A DNA stretch of 64,000 nucleotides from Corynebacterium sp. MSK297 (GTDB taxonomy: Bacteria > Actinomycetota > Actinomycetes > Mycobacteriales > Mycobacteriaceae). Within the stretch, counting starts at the first letter, position 1; each line of letters starts with the position of its first letter. The translations under genes and the position numbers were made by a program. The notes under the pieces are model-generated. The model had not been told where the DNA came from. It did not search any database and was given only the letters and a program-made list of their open reading frames with translations. Positions 36,446-44,688 of the stretch are shown here, one piece after another. The stretch covers positions 1-64,000 of the forward strand of contig NZ_JASPGD010000002.1 of assembly GCF_030232885.1 (NCBI RefSeq), in the 5' to 3' direction.

Positions 36446-37990
36446 GTGACTAATACCGCCGAGAAACTCGCTGACCTGCGTCGTCGTTTAGAAAAGGCGC
36501 AGGATCCTGGTTCGGAGCGGGCGCGGGCAAAGCGTGATGAGGCCGGGCGCACCACTCCCCGGCAGCGCATTAATGCTTTGCTTGACGACGGCTCCTTCAT
36601 GGAGGTCGGCGCGCTGGGTAAGACCCCGGGCGATGACGATGCGGTGTACTCGGATGGTGTGGTCACTGGGTATGGGCGCATCGGCGGCCGCCCGGTGTGT
36701 ATCTATGCGCACGATAAGACTGTCTATGGCGGTTCCGTTGGTGTGACGTTTGGCCAGAAAGTCACGCAGGTGATGGATATGGCTGCCCGCATCGGCTGCC
36801 CGGTGATTGGTATTCAGGATTCTGGTGGTGCGCGTATTCAGGATGCGGTGACGTCGCTGGCGATGTATTCCGAGATCGCGCGTCGGCAGATGCCGCTGTC
36901 GGGGTATGCGCCGCAGATTTCCATCATGTTGGGTAAATCCGCTGGTGGAGCGGTGTATGCCCCGGTGACCACGGACTTTGTTATCGCGGTGGATGGTGAG
37001 GCCGAAATGTATGTCACCGGCCCGGCTGTGATCAAAGAGGTCACCGGCGAGGAAGTCAGCTCCGCGGAACTCGGTGGTGCGCGCCAGCAGGAGCGTAACG
37101 GTAACGTACAGGCCGTTGTTGACAGCGAAGAAGATGCCTTTGAGCTGGTGCGTGATCTTTTGGATCACCTGCCGTTGACGTGTCATGATCCGGCACCGTC
37201 GTTTTTGGCGCCTAGTGACGAGGAAGTCGCGCACACCCCAGAGCTCGACGAATTCATGCCGGATGACACGAATGCCGGTTACGACATTATTGATGTGCTG
37301 AAGTTGTTGGGTGACGACGATCAGCTGATTGAGTTGCAGGCAAATTTCGCGCCGAATATGGTCACCGCTTTTGGGCGTATTGATGGTCAGGCGGTGGGTT
37401 TTGTAGCGAATAACCCGATGCACTTTGCTGGTTGTATCGACGCCGATGCTGCTGATAAGGGCGCGCGGTTTATCCGCATTTGCGATGCCTATAATATTCC
37501 GCTGATCTTCGTTGCCGATACCCCTGGGTATTTGCCGGGTGTGGAGCAAGAAAAGGCCGGGTTGATTCACCGGGGAGCTGGTTTTGCTTTCGCTTTGGTG
37601 GAGGCCACGGTGCCGAAGATTTCGTTGGTGGTGCGCAAAGCCTATGGCGGTGCGTACGCGGTGATGGGGTCGAAGAACTTGTCCGGTGATATCAATTTTG
37701 CGTGGCCGACCGCGCAGATCGCGGTGATGGGTGCGGCCGCGGCCGTCGTCATGATCCAGGGCAAGCAGTTGGAGCAAACCCCGCCGGAGCAGCGTGGGTA
37801 CATGAAGAAAGTGTTCATGGACTTTTACGACGAGAATATGACTTCGCCGTATGTGGCTGCTGAGCGCGGCTATATCGATGCCATGATCCAGCCTTCGGAG
37901 ACCAGGTTGAAGCTGCGGCAAGCGCTACGCCAGTTGGCGACTAAGCATGTGGAAGACTTGCCGAAAAAGCACCCGATCGCGCCGATGTAG
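36446..37990 (+). CDS. accD4: Acyl-CoA carboxylase carboxyltransferase beta subunit (AccD4/AccD3 type)
   Basis: 514 residues from GTG 36446, right after the pks13 stop. It carries the crotonase-like carboxyltransferase folds: CIYAHDKTVYGGSVG, QDSGGARIQDAV, MLGKSAGGAVYAPV and VTGPAVIKEVTGEE in the N half; IFVADTPGYLPGVEQE, VRKAYGGAYAVMGSKNL and AAAAVVMIQGKQLE in the C half. Together with a biotin-carrying alpha subunit it makes the carboxylated chain extended by Pks13. It is the last gene of the mycolate synthesis operon. It is followed by an AT-rich accessory segment. Confidence 0.95.
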   Translation: MTNTAEKLADLRRRLEKAQDPGSERARAKRDEAGRTTPRQRINALLDDGSFMEVGALGKTPGDDDAVYSDGVVTGYGRIGGRPVCIYAHDKTVYGGSVGVTFGQKVTQVMDMAARIGCPVIGIQDSGGARIQDAVTSLAMYSEIARRQMPLSGYAPQISIMLGKSAGGAVYAPVTTDFVIAVDGEAEMYVTGPAVIKEVTGEEVSSAELGGARQQERNGNVQAVVDSEEDAFELVRDLLDHLPLTCHDPAPSFLAPSDEEVAHTPELDEFMPDDTNAGYDIIDVLKLLGDDDQLIELQANFAPNMVTAFGRIDGQAVGFVANNPMHFAGCIDADAADKGARFIRICDAYNIPLIFVADTPGYLPGVEQEKAGLIHRGAGFAFALVEATVPKISLVVRKAYGGAYAVMGSKNLSGDINFAWPTAQIAVMGAAAAVVMIQGKQLEQTPPEQRGYMKKVFMDFYDENMTSPYVAAERGYIDAMIQPSETRLKLRQALRQLATKHVEDLPKKHPIAPM

Positions 37991-38053
37991 GTTGCTGGGC
38001 TGCCAGCTGTTGCAGGCTTTGCTTTGCACCTGGTAGCTATAGGAGCTTAGTTA
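37991..38053. other. Short spacer at accessory insertion edge
   Basis: Immediately after the accD4 stop the sequence changes from high-GC coding to mixed composition. No terminator hairpin with a T-run is evident. Confidence 0.3.
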
Positions 38054-38387
38054 GTGAGGAACCGGGGTGCGCATCTACGCCCGATGCTCGATACTAATCG
38101 CCTTTGGGCTACTCATCGCTACGCGATACGCCTACTTGGCTCTATGGATGCTGATTTTGCACAGATTATTGCGGGACAAGCCACTTTTCCGTCTGTTATT
38201 AAGGATAAGCCCTAGGCTCTGGAACGATGGCTCAATCTATCCGGTGATGAAAGGCGTTCCGGGGCATGGGTAACGCCACAGTTTCGAGTTGGAAGTCGGT
38301 GGGCAGATTGTGCATGCGGCGATGCGATTACCGTCTTTGGTGCGTGAGTTTGTTGATGAAATAATTGTTGGCAAAACGATCGCGTGA
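38054..38387 (+). pseudogene. Degenerate unidentified gene
   Basis: From GTG 38054 the frame reads VRNRGAHLRPMLDTNRLWAT, then DFAQIIAGQATFPSVIKDKP, and stops at 38213. The same frame then continues as ALERWLNLSGDERRSGAWVT, then VGSRWADCACGDAITVFGA, to another stop. Shifting frame gives LVREFVDEIIVGKTIA up to 38387. The pieces look protein-like, but I recognise no family. One premature stop and one frameshift indicate a dead gene. It lies between accD4 and the AT-rich secreted-protein cluster. A seemingly open hydrophobic frame (38067-38273) is probably only its shadow. Confidence 0.35.
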
Positions 38388-38557
38388 TTATTTCCGCACT
38401 AATTTGAGCCAAGTCAGGTTAAAGACTTCAAATACTTGCAGGTAAACGCGTCAAGATCGAGGATATGCTAAAGCCATATGAAATTCTGTGTCAAATCAGA
38501 CTATCCTATGCTACTGTGGGGCATGTCATTAACCTGGTCGAGTTTGGAGCCGTAAGA
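38388..38557. other. AT-rich spacer before secreted-protein cluster
   Basis: About 170 bases rich in A and T with no gene. It ends in a GGAG ribosome binding site for the ATG at 38558. TATGCT and TACTGT near 38507-38517 could be -10 boxes. Confidence 0.3.
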
Positions 38558-38955
38558 ATGAAAAAATCATTACGCTTTTATGTTCATTATTAATTCTTCA
38601 ATCAGCCCAACAGAACACCGTAGCCTCTGCCGGTGAACTGGAGGAAAGTACTGTGACTGTATTGGATGCGGGGAGTTCGCTTATGGTTCCCCGAGGTACA
38701 GAAGTTCATATATCTGAATTGGATGAGTTTGACTTTATGATGGAGGAGCGCATCTCTACTCCTCCGGCCTGCATTGAGGCTAAAAAAGAGGCCGGCGGAT
38801 TCATACAAGTCTATAACAATTGTGGGATAGATTTAAGAGTTAAAGTGATTCTCGCCTTTGCCCCTGATAGTAGGTGTGCGGTTGTGGTAGATAATAGTAG
38901 ACATAATATTGCTTGGGCACCAACTGGGCGTGTAGATCGAATCGAGCTCTGTTAA
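38558..38955 (+). pseudogene. Small secreted protein, frame broken in an A-run after the start
   Basis: ATG 38558 has a good GGAG site, but after six A residues its frame stops within 12 codons. If the run had seven A, the product would start MKKIITLLCSLLLILQSAQQ and end its signal peptide at NTVASA, cleaved before GELEES. It would then continue in the long open frame to 38955. The mature part (about 105 residues) has four cysteines and the pattern FIQVYNNCGIDLRVKVI, then DSRCAVVV, then RIELC. That resembles small secreted actinobacterial proteins of the amylase-inhibitor-like beta type. A start at GTG 38653 would lack the signal peptide. Either a true frameshift, slippage, or an assembly error. 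Confidence 0.55.
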
Positions 38956-38956
38956 A

Positions 38957-39259
38957 ATGATTAGGCTAAAAACAGTGTTGAGAGCCTTATTGGCTATCTT
39001 TTTCGCCCTGCTGATGGTTTTTAATGGTTCTGATCGAGCTGTTGCCCGTCCGGCTTTTATGGACTCCGTAATAAGTCCGCATTTGGCGACGCAGGGGTAC
39101 GTTGAGGGCCGAAATTTTGATCATGTTCTTAAGTGGACGCATTCGAAAGCAGAATGTCTTTCATTTCGGAAACTTTTCCATAACAGCCACCCTAACTATT
39201 CTCGTTTACGATGCGAGTATCAAGCATCATATGGGCTGTGGGCTCTTGTTCAAGCCTAA
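38957..39259 (+). CDS. Small exported protein of unknown function
   Basis: 100 residues. A signal peptide (MIRLKTVLRALLAIFFALLM, then cleavage near AVARPAF) precedes about 68 mature residues with two cysteines (AECLSFRKLF and RLRCEYQ) that could form one disulfide. No family is recognised. It starts one base after the previous stop, so it is translationally coupled to the secreted protein gene, and it shares the low GC content. It is probably part of a three-gene acquired operon. Confidence 0.5.
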   Translation: MIRLKTVLRALLAIFFALLMVFNGSDRAVARPAFMDSVISPHLATQGYVEGRNFDHVLKWTHSKAECLSFRKLFHNSHPNYSRLRCEYQASYGLWALVQA

Positions 39260-39274
39260 GGGTTAGGTAGAAGT

Positions 39275-39694
39275 GTGTTCATTGACAATACGTCTTTAAG
39301 CCTTTTTATCGATTTTGCTCAAGAATCTACCGATGATTTAATTTCTCGGTTCAATTCTATTGGAGCAGATCCCAGTGATCCGTGGAGTCGAAATTCTCTT
39401 TGTGCGGTAGCCGTAGAATTCCTCGAAGGATCTATGGTTTCGCACCAAGACGTAACTCTACTGATAGGGGAAGGGCTGGTTCGTTTACGTGGAGGCTATT
39501 GGTCATTGCAACCAATGGGAATTCGCCGTGGTGTCGAGGACTTTATTGACTTTTATCCAGATCTGACAATTCAATATCTATTAGGGGTTACCTACGGTCA
39601 AAATGAGAGCGCGACTATCCCTTCAGGGTGGGTGCATGTACTAAGAGAATACAGAGAACCGAATCTACTATACGATGTAATACATTTATTCTAA
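39275..39694 (+). CDS. Hypothetical protein in AT-rich operon
   Basis: 139 residues from GTG 39275, with no signal peptide or membrane helix. The composition is acidic and hydrophobic (FIDNTSLSLFIDFAQES, then GWVHVLREYREPNLLYDV). No family is recognised. It is the third gene of the AT-rich cluster after two exported products, 15 bases downstream. A cytosolic partner such as an immunity or regulatory protein is conceivable, but nothing in the sequence proves it. Confidence 0.45.
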   Translation: MFIDNTSLSLFIDFAQESTDDLISRFNSIGADPSDPWSRNSLCAVAVEFLEGSMVSHQDVTLLIGEGLVRLRGGYWSLQPMGIRRGVEDFIDFYPDLTIQYLLGVTYGQNESATIPSGWVHVLREYREPNLLYDVIHLF

Positions 39695-39812
39695 GTTACT
39701 AAGAAAAAATGATTCTAGGTAATCGTAGCTTCTATTATGTATTGATATAGATTATTTTCGGGGGGCAGTAGCCTGCAGCCAGCTAATTGTCGGCCAGCGG
39801 CAGCGGTCCGGC

Positions 39813-39818
39813 TACGGT
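39813..39818 (+). promoter_or_regulatory. -10 box of rarD (leaderless type)
   Basis: TACGGT ends six bases before the ATG at 39825, with no ribosome binding site between. It is weaker than the other examples in this window. Confidence 0.3.
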
Positions 39819-39824
39819 AGTGGA

Positions 39825-40772
39825 ATGCAATATATCGTCGCCGCCTATGTGCTGTGGGGTGTGTTTCCCGCGTTCTTCCCACTGTTGGATCCTGCTAGCC
39901 CGCTCGAAATTCTGGCGCACCGCATCATCTGGACTGCGGTGTTGATGGTGGGAATTTTGTTGGTGACTGGCCGGTGGCGCGAGGTTTATGAGGTGCGTGC
40001 GGCTACCTGGTGGCGTTTGGCCGCTGCTGGCGTGGTGATCACCGTGAATTGGGGCACCTACGTGGTGGCGGTGATGAATGATCACGTCGCTGATGCCTCA
40101 CTGGGCTATTACATGAACCCGCTGGTTTCGGTGGCGCTTGGCGTGTTGATTTTGCGTGAGCACCTACGCCGTTGGCAGATGGTGGCCGTGGCTATCGCGG
40201 CCGTAGCCGTGGTGTATTTGACGTTCCTGAGCGGCCAGCCACCAGTGATCGCGCTTGCGCTGGCCTTCAGTTTTGGTACCTATGGCCTGCTGAAGAAGAA
40301 AGTCGCCGTGTCCGCGTTTTTCTCCGTCGGGGCAGAAACGATGATCATGCTGCCATTCGCGCTGGGCTATGTGGCATATATCAGCGTGCACCCAGAGCAA
40401 CAATCCACTTTCGCCAGTGATGGCTGGGGGCATACCCTGCTGATGATGTCGTGCGGTCTGGTCACAGCCACCCCGCTGCTGTTTTATGCCCGCGGTGCGC
40501 ACATGCTGCCGCTGTCGACGATCGGCATGCTGCAATATCTCACCCCGACGATTCTGATGTTGTGGGCGCTGTTTATTACGCAAGAACCGATGTCGCAGCA
40601 GCGCTGGATCGGCTTCATCATCATTTGGGTGGCTGTGGCGGTGTATGTCGCTGACTTGGTGCGGATGCGTCGACACAGCAGGCGGGAGCAGCGCGAGCAA
40701 CGACGGGTGCAGGAGCTTGCCGATGTCGGTGACGTCTCGCATTCCGGAAGCGAGAAAGAAGCTAGGAACTAG
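39825..40772 (+). CDS. rarD: EamA family transporter RarD
   Basis: 315 residues with ten predicted membrane helices in two EamA halves. RarD features are the early YVLWGVFPAFFPLL, HRIIWTAVL, VNWGTYVVAVMNDHVADASLGYYMNPL, and in the second half FYARGAHMLPLSTIGMLQYLTPT. The C-terminal 45 residues are charged and cytosolic. It is presumed to export small metabolites; the substrate is unknown, and the chloramphenicol link of the name is historical. It marks the return from the AT-rich insertion to high-GC core sequence. Confidence 0.88.
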   Translation: MQYIVAAYVLWGVFPAFFPLLDPASPLEILAHRIIWTAVLMVGILLVTGRWREVYEVRAATWWRLAAAGVVITVNWGTYVVAVMNDHVADASLGYYMNPLVSVALGVLILREHLRRWQMVAVAIAAVAVVYLTFLSGQPPVIALALAFSFGTYGLLKKKVAVSAFFSVGAETMIMLPFALGYVAYISVHPEQQSTFASDGWGHTLLMMSCGLVTATPLLFYARGAHMLPLSTIGMLQYLTPTILMLWALFITQEPMSQQRWIGFIIIWVAVAVYVADLVRMRRHSRREQREQRRVQELADVGDVSHSGSEKEARN

Positions 40773-40814
40773 CGAGAAACTACTAGGAACTAGCTAGGAA
40801 CTCTGGGCTCGGTA

Positions 40815-41213
40815 TCATTTGCGGGAACCGGCCAGCGCGACGGCAGCGCGCCAACCGAACATGAACAGTGCGGACGTCGCACTGGCGACCAACACGAATG
40901 ACCAGTGCGGCACCGCACCATTACGCAACGCCCAGATGACCAGCCCCACGATGACGGTGCACAACCACACGATGGCCGCCCCGCGGCCGTTGCGCGCACC
41001 GCTAACCATTGTGGGCGCCGACGCGCGGGAAAGCAATAACCAGCCGAGACCCAGCCCAATAAGGAATGGCCACAGCGTGGATAACCAGCCCACGAAAGAC
41101 AGTGGCATGTCCGCAGACTGGTGGGCAATACGTGCAAGTAAGGCGAAAACTGCCAGCGCGATGGCATCGAAGATGATCGGACGGGCAGGTGCGTGGCGGG
41201 TAAACGTCGGCAT
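40815..41213 (-). CDS. DUF3054 family membrane protein
   Basis: 132 residues with four membrane helices. DUF3054 hallmarks are the N-terminal IFDAIALAVFALLARIAHQS, WLSTLWPFLIGLGLGWLL, GAAIVWLCTVIVGLVIWALR and FVLVASATSALFMFGWRAAV. The function is unknown. It starts just beyond the end of the flippase-like gene on the same strand, with its own TAAAAT box overlapping that gene's stop. Confidence 0.85.
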   Translation of the reverse strand: MPTFTRHAPARPIIFDAIALAVFALLARIAHQSADMPLSFVGWLSTLWPFLIGLGLGWLLLSRASAPTMVSGARNGRGAAIVWLCTVIVGLVIWALRNGAVPHWSFVLVASATSALFMFGWRAAVALAGSRK

Positions 41214-41218
41214 GCCAG

Positions 41219-42256
41219 TTATTTTACGTCGCTGGTTTCTTCCGGATCAGTCTGGCGCAGCGCGGCATAGGACATGCCCTTGCGTGCGTAGTAGGCGAAG
41301 TAGATGACCCAGCCGATTGCGCTGTAGAAAACGAAGGTGATCAGCCGGTAGACCAACACCGTGCCAGTGGCATCGACAGCCGTCATGCCGGTGGCCACTA
41401 GCGCGGTGATAATCGCGATTTCCACGGTGCCGACGCCCGCCGGGGTGATTTGCGCGGAACCCGCCAGCTTGGCGGTAATAAACGCGACGCTAATGCCCAT
41501 GATGGTGGTGTGGTCGTCGGCAGGCCAGAATGACGGCATATTACCGGTCACTGCCCAGGCGCAGGCCCACAACGAGATGGCGTCGAAAGCTCGGTTCAAA
41601 AACGCCATGACAGTGACCCAGGAAAATTGCCCCAAGTTCAACGACACTTGGTCGAGCTTGTTGACGTGTTCGACGAGCTTGTCGGTCTTTTTCCACGGGA
41701 GGTTTTTGAACCAGCGCTCCACGGTCCGGGTATTGCAGGAAGCCCAGTACAGGCCGCTGCACAGCCCCAACATCAACGCCAGGGATACTATTAATGACCA
41801 CAACGCCACATCCGCGCCCCAGAAAAATACGCCGGTAAAACCAATCAACACGACCCAGAGCGTGGAAATTGTAGAAGAGAGGACAAAAAACCAGCCGCAC
41901 AGCACCACGGACGCACCCCAGGCGCGCTGCACTTTATACGTCAAGATCGCGGCGAAGGCTGGGCCACCGGGAAGTGTCGTCGACCAGGCATTGGAGGCGA
42001 AGACAATGTTGTTGCACTCTTTGAATGAGACGGGCACACCACCGGCGACAAACAACTTGCGCATCACCTCGGCCATCGCCAGCAAGGAAAACGCGAAGGT
42101 GAGGAACACGACGACGATGGGCCAAGGTTGCGCGTGGCGAAGAGTGCGGAAACCCTCGCTGAGGAAATCTAGCTCTTCACGGAAGAAAATTCCCATGATG
42201 GCGAGCACTGCCAGCGGCAGTATCCACCGCAGGCATTTTCCGACCTTGCTCTTCAT
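41219..42256 (-). CDS. Lysylphosphatidylglycerol synthase-type transmembrane protein (UPF0104)
   Basis: About 345 residues with eight predicted helices. The family motifs are SNAWSTTLPGGPAFAAI near residue 90 and the later TPAGVGTVEIAIITAL and YRLITF. These proteins share the flippase-like membrane domain of MprF but lack the soluble synthase domain, so they are thought to move lipids. ATG 42256 has AGGTGG upstream; GTG 42268, which directly follows the transporter stop, is an alternative. It is downstream of the mycolate transporter gene, a neighbourhood conserved in corynebacteria. Confidence 0.8.
   Translation of the reverse strand: MKSKVGKCLRWILPLAVLAIMGIFFREELDFLSEGFRTLRHAQPWPIVVVFLTFAFSLLAMAEVMRKLFVAGGVPVSFKECNNIVFASNAWSTTLPGGPAFAAILTYKVQRAWGASVVLCGWFFVLSSTISTLWVVLIGFTGVFFWGADVALWSLIVSLALMLGLCSGLYWASCNTRTVERWFKNLPWKKTDKLVEHVNKLDQVSLNLGQFSWVTVMAFLNRAFDAISLWACAWAVTGNMPSFWPADDHTTIMGISVAFITAKLAGSAQITPAGVGTVEIAIITALVATGMTAVDATGTVLVYRLITFVFYSAIGWVIYFAYYARKGMSYAALRQTDPEETSDVK
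41221..41226 (-). promoter_or_regulatory. -10 box of DUF3054 gene (leaderless type)
   Basis: On the minus strand TAAAAT overlaps the stop codon of the upstream gene and ends seven bases before the ATG at 41213. Confidence 0.4.
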
Positions 42257-42268
42257 CGTTGCCACCAC

Positions 42269-44680
42269 CTACTTTTCGTTTTCTAAACGTTTCATCAGTT
42301 CCGCGAACGGAATCAGATCGCGATCTTGGTCAGTGGTGCGTCCGCTGCGAATGGCTTTGGTATCGGCGACGACTTCGGACTCATGCAGCTCGCGCGGTTC
42401 ATCTAGCTCGTACTGCTCCTCGTACTGCGCATGGTCATCGTCCGGGGCAAGGTCGTCTTCCGGGGCAAGGTCGTACTGTTCATAGTCACCGTCCGGGGCA
42501 CGGCCGTTTTCCGGGGCAAGATCACCCTCCGGACCAGAAGCATCCGCCATCCGCCCAGCCGGGACCACGGTTTCTTCGTATGCGCCGTGCCCCATGCGCT
42601 CATAAATTCGGTGCACGAAGGCTGGTGCCCACCAGTTGTCTTCGCGCAGCAGGTGCATCACAGCTGGTACGAGGAACATGCGCACGATAGTGGCATCCAG
42701 GAAGAGCGCGAAGATCATGCCGAAGGCGATGTATTTCATCATCACGATATCGGAGAATCCGAATGCGCCAGCCACCACAATCATGATCAGCGCGGCGGCC
42801 GTAATGATGTGGCCGGTGTGCGCGGTGCCGTAGTTGATGGCGTCGTCGGTTGACGCTCCACGCTTGCGGGCTTCCACCATGCGCGAAACCAAAAAGACCT
42901 CGTAGTCCGTCGACAAGCCATAAATGATGGCGATGATCAGCACCAGGATCGGGCTCATCAGTGGGCCCGGCGAGAAATCCAATAGTCCGGAACCAGCGCC
43001 GAGGACAAACATGCCGGTCAAAATACCCAGGGTGGCGCCTAAGGTCAGCACCGTCATGATGATGGCTTTTGCCGGAATGATCAGCGAGCCGAACACCGCG
43101 GCCATCAGCAAGAACGTGGCGACAATAACGTACAGCGCCATCCACGGCAGTTTCTCAAACAGCGCTTCGAGTGATTCGACTTCCATCGCCGGGGTACCGC
43201 CGACGTAAAGTTCCACGCCTTCCGGTGCTGTAATCGCGCGCAGTTGTTCGATAACTTCGGCGTTATCTTCGCGGTCTGCAATACCGGCGCTCAACACAGT
43301 GGTGCCGTCTATGGTCTGGCTGGACGGCGCCATGGGGGAGGTCAGCCCTTCGATCTCACGGGCTTGCAAGACGACGTCGACAAGCTGCTGGTTATCGGCC
43401 CCCTTGACTACAAGTTTGATGGGCTCGGTGCGGTGTTCCGGGAATTCCTCGTTGAAGCGATCCTGGGCCTGGCGGGTTTCGTGGCTCGGTGGCAGATAGG
43501 TCTCGTTGATGCCGCCGAAGCTGACACCCAACAGCGGGATGGTCAGTGCGAGCAGCAGGGCGGTGATGCCGACGGTGAACCAGCGAGCTTTGCTCATGGC
43601 CCAGCGTGGCACGCGGTACCAGAAGGTTTCCTCGATTGGGCGGGAGCGTTTGGTCTTGCGTACCGTCCACTTGTCGATGTTGTGGCCGAGCATGCCGAAA
43701 ATTGCTGGTAGCACCGTTACCGAAAGCAGTGCTGCGAGGCCGACGGCGGAAATCGCGCCATAAGCCACGGATTTCAAAAACGCCTGCGGGAAAATCAGCA
43801 GGCTGGAAATGGCAACGGCCACCATGAGTGCGGAAAAGACCACCGTTTGCCCAGCGGTGGCGGTGGTAATCGCAACGGCTGTGCGGGTATCACGGCCTTT
43901 ATCTAGTTCTTCGCGGAAACGCGAGACCATAAATAGCCCGTAGTCGATGGCCAGGCCTAGGCCCAGCAACGTGACGACGGCCTGCGAAAACACGTTGACC
44001 TGGATAAACCCGGCCAATACCGAGAGAATGCCGATGGAGCCCATGATCGACAGCGCGCCGACGATCAACGGCATAAACGCGGCGACGACGGAACCGAAGA
44101 CGAACAGCAACAGCAAGCCCACCAGCGGTAATGCTGCGCGTTCGGCAACCGAGATATCGTGCGCCATGCCGTCGTCCAAAGCATCAGCAACGGCGGTGGC
44201 TCCGGCAACCTCGATATCTAGGCCCTGGGCGGTTGCGGCGCCGGTGAGATCATCCTGGATGGTGCGGAAATCACGCAGAGTTTGCTCGTCGTCACCTGCT
44301 AAACCGATGGCCGCGAACGCTACCGAGCCGTCGTCGGATAGCAAGTTTGGATTGCGCGTATCGAAATAGCTGGTGACTTGCGCGATCTGGTCTGGGTACT
44401 GTTCTTGCAGGTAATTCAGGTGGGCGCGCGCAGCCTCTAAGTTTTCTTGCGGGTTGTCGAACAGCAAAATGACATCGCCGTTGCGGTCCCGCCCGAAGGT
44501 CTCGGCCTCAATTTCAGCAGCGGTGGTCGATGCCGCGCGGGGGTCTTCCCACCCTTCCTGGCTGAGGCGATCGTCGAGCTTGGTGCCAAAAACCGTGAAG
44601 ACCACGGCGATAGCCGCGATGATTAGCAGTGGAATGATCCTGCGATGGGCATAGGAAAACTGCCCCCACCTGAAAAACAT
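42269..44680 (-). CDS. cmpL1: MmpL3-type trehalose monomycolate transporter (CmpL1)
   Basis: 803 residues of the RND/MMPL superfamily: an N-terminal helix, a periplasmic loop, a six-helix bundle, a second loop and a second bundle. The proton-relay Asp-Tyr pairs are visible in LGLGLAIDYGLFMVSRF and IYGLSTDYEVFLVSRM. It flips trehalose monomycolate across the membrane using the proton gradient, supplying the mycolyltransferases at 24-28 kb. The cytosolic C-tail is acidic with degenerate repeats (DLAPEDDLAPDDD). The NYN gene lies eight bases upstream, so the two are co-transcribed. Confidence 0.92.
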   Translation of the reverse strand: MFFRWGQFSYAHRRIIPLLIIAAIAVVFTVFGTKLDDRLSQEGWEDPRAASTTAAEIEAETFGRDRNGDVILLFDNPQENLEAARAHLNYLQEQYPDQIAQVTSYFDTRNPNLLSDDGSVAFAAIGLAGDDEQTLRDFRTIQDDLTGAATAQGLDIEVAGATAVADALDDGMAHDISVAERAALPLVGLLLLFVFGSVVAAFMPLIVGALSIMGSIGILSVLAGFIQVNVFSQAVVTLLGLGLAIDYGLFMVSRFREELDKGRDTRTAVAITTATAGQTVVFSALMVAVAISSLLIFPQAFLKSVAYGAISAVGLAALLSVTVLPAIFGMLGHNIDKWTVRKTKRSRPIEETFWYRVPRWAMSKARWFTVGITALLLALTIPLLGVSFGGINETYLPPSHETRQAQDRFNEEFPEHRTEPIKLVVKGADNQQLVDVVLQAREIEGLTSPMAPSSQTIDGTTVLSAGIADREDNAEVIEQLRAITAPEGVELYVGGTPAMEVESLEALFEKLPWMALYVIVATFLLMAAVFGSLIIPAKAIIMTVLTLGATLGILTGMFVLGAGSGLLDFSPGPLMSPILVLIIAIIYGLSTDYEVFLVSRMVEARKRGASTDDAINYGTAHTGHIITAAALIMIVVAGAFGFSDIVMMKYIAFGMIFALFLDATIVRMFLVPAVMHLLREDNWWAPAFVHRIYERMGHGAYEETVVPAGRMADASGPEGDLAPENGRAPDGDYEQYDLAPEDDLAPDDDHAQYEEQYELDEPRELHESEVVADTKAIRSGRTTDQDRDLIPFAELMKRLENEK
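42436..42524. repeat. Degenerate 18-bp tandem repeat in transporter tail
   Basis: The unit CCGGGGCAAGGTCGTCTT recurs around 42438-42475 and, after a break, twice more to about 42520. It encodes the DLAPED-like repeats at the C-terminus of the MmpL-type transporter. Copy number may vary between strains. Confidence 0.6.
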
Positions 44681-44688
44681 GCCGGTTC

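Noticed and set aside
36488..37921. 477-codon minus-strand frame opposite accD4
   Set aside because: It mirrors a conserved carboxyltransferase gene; the translation is His/Arg-rich without any motif.
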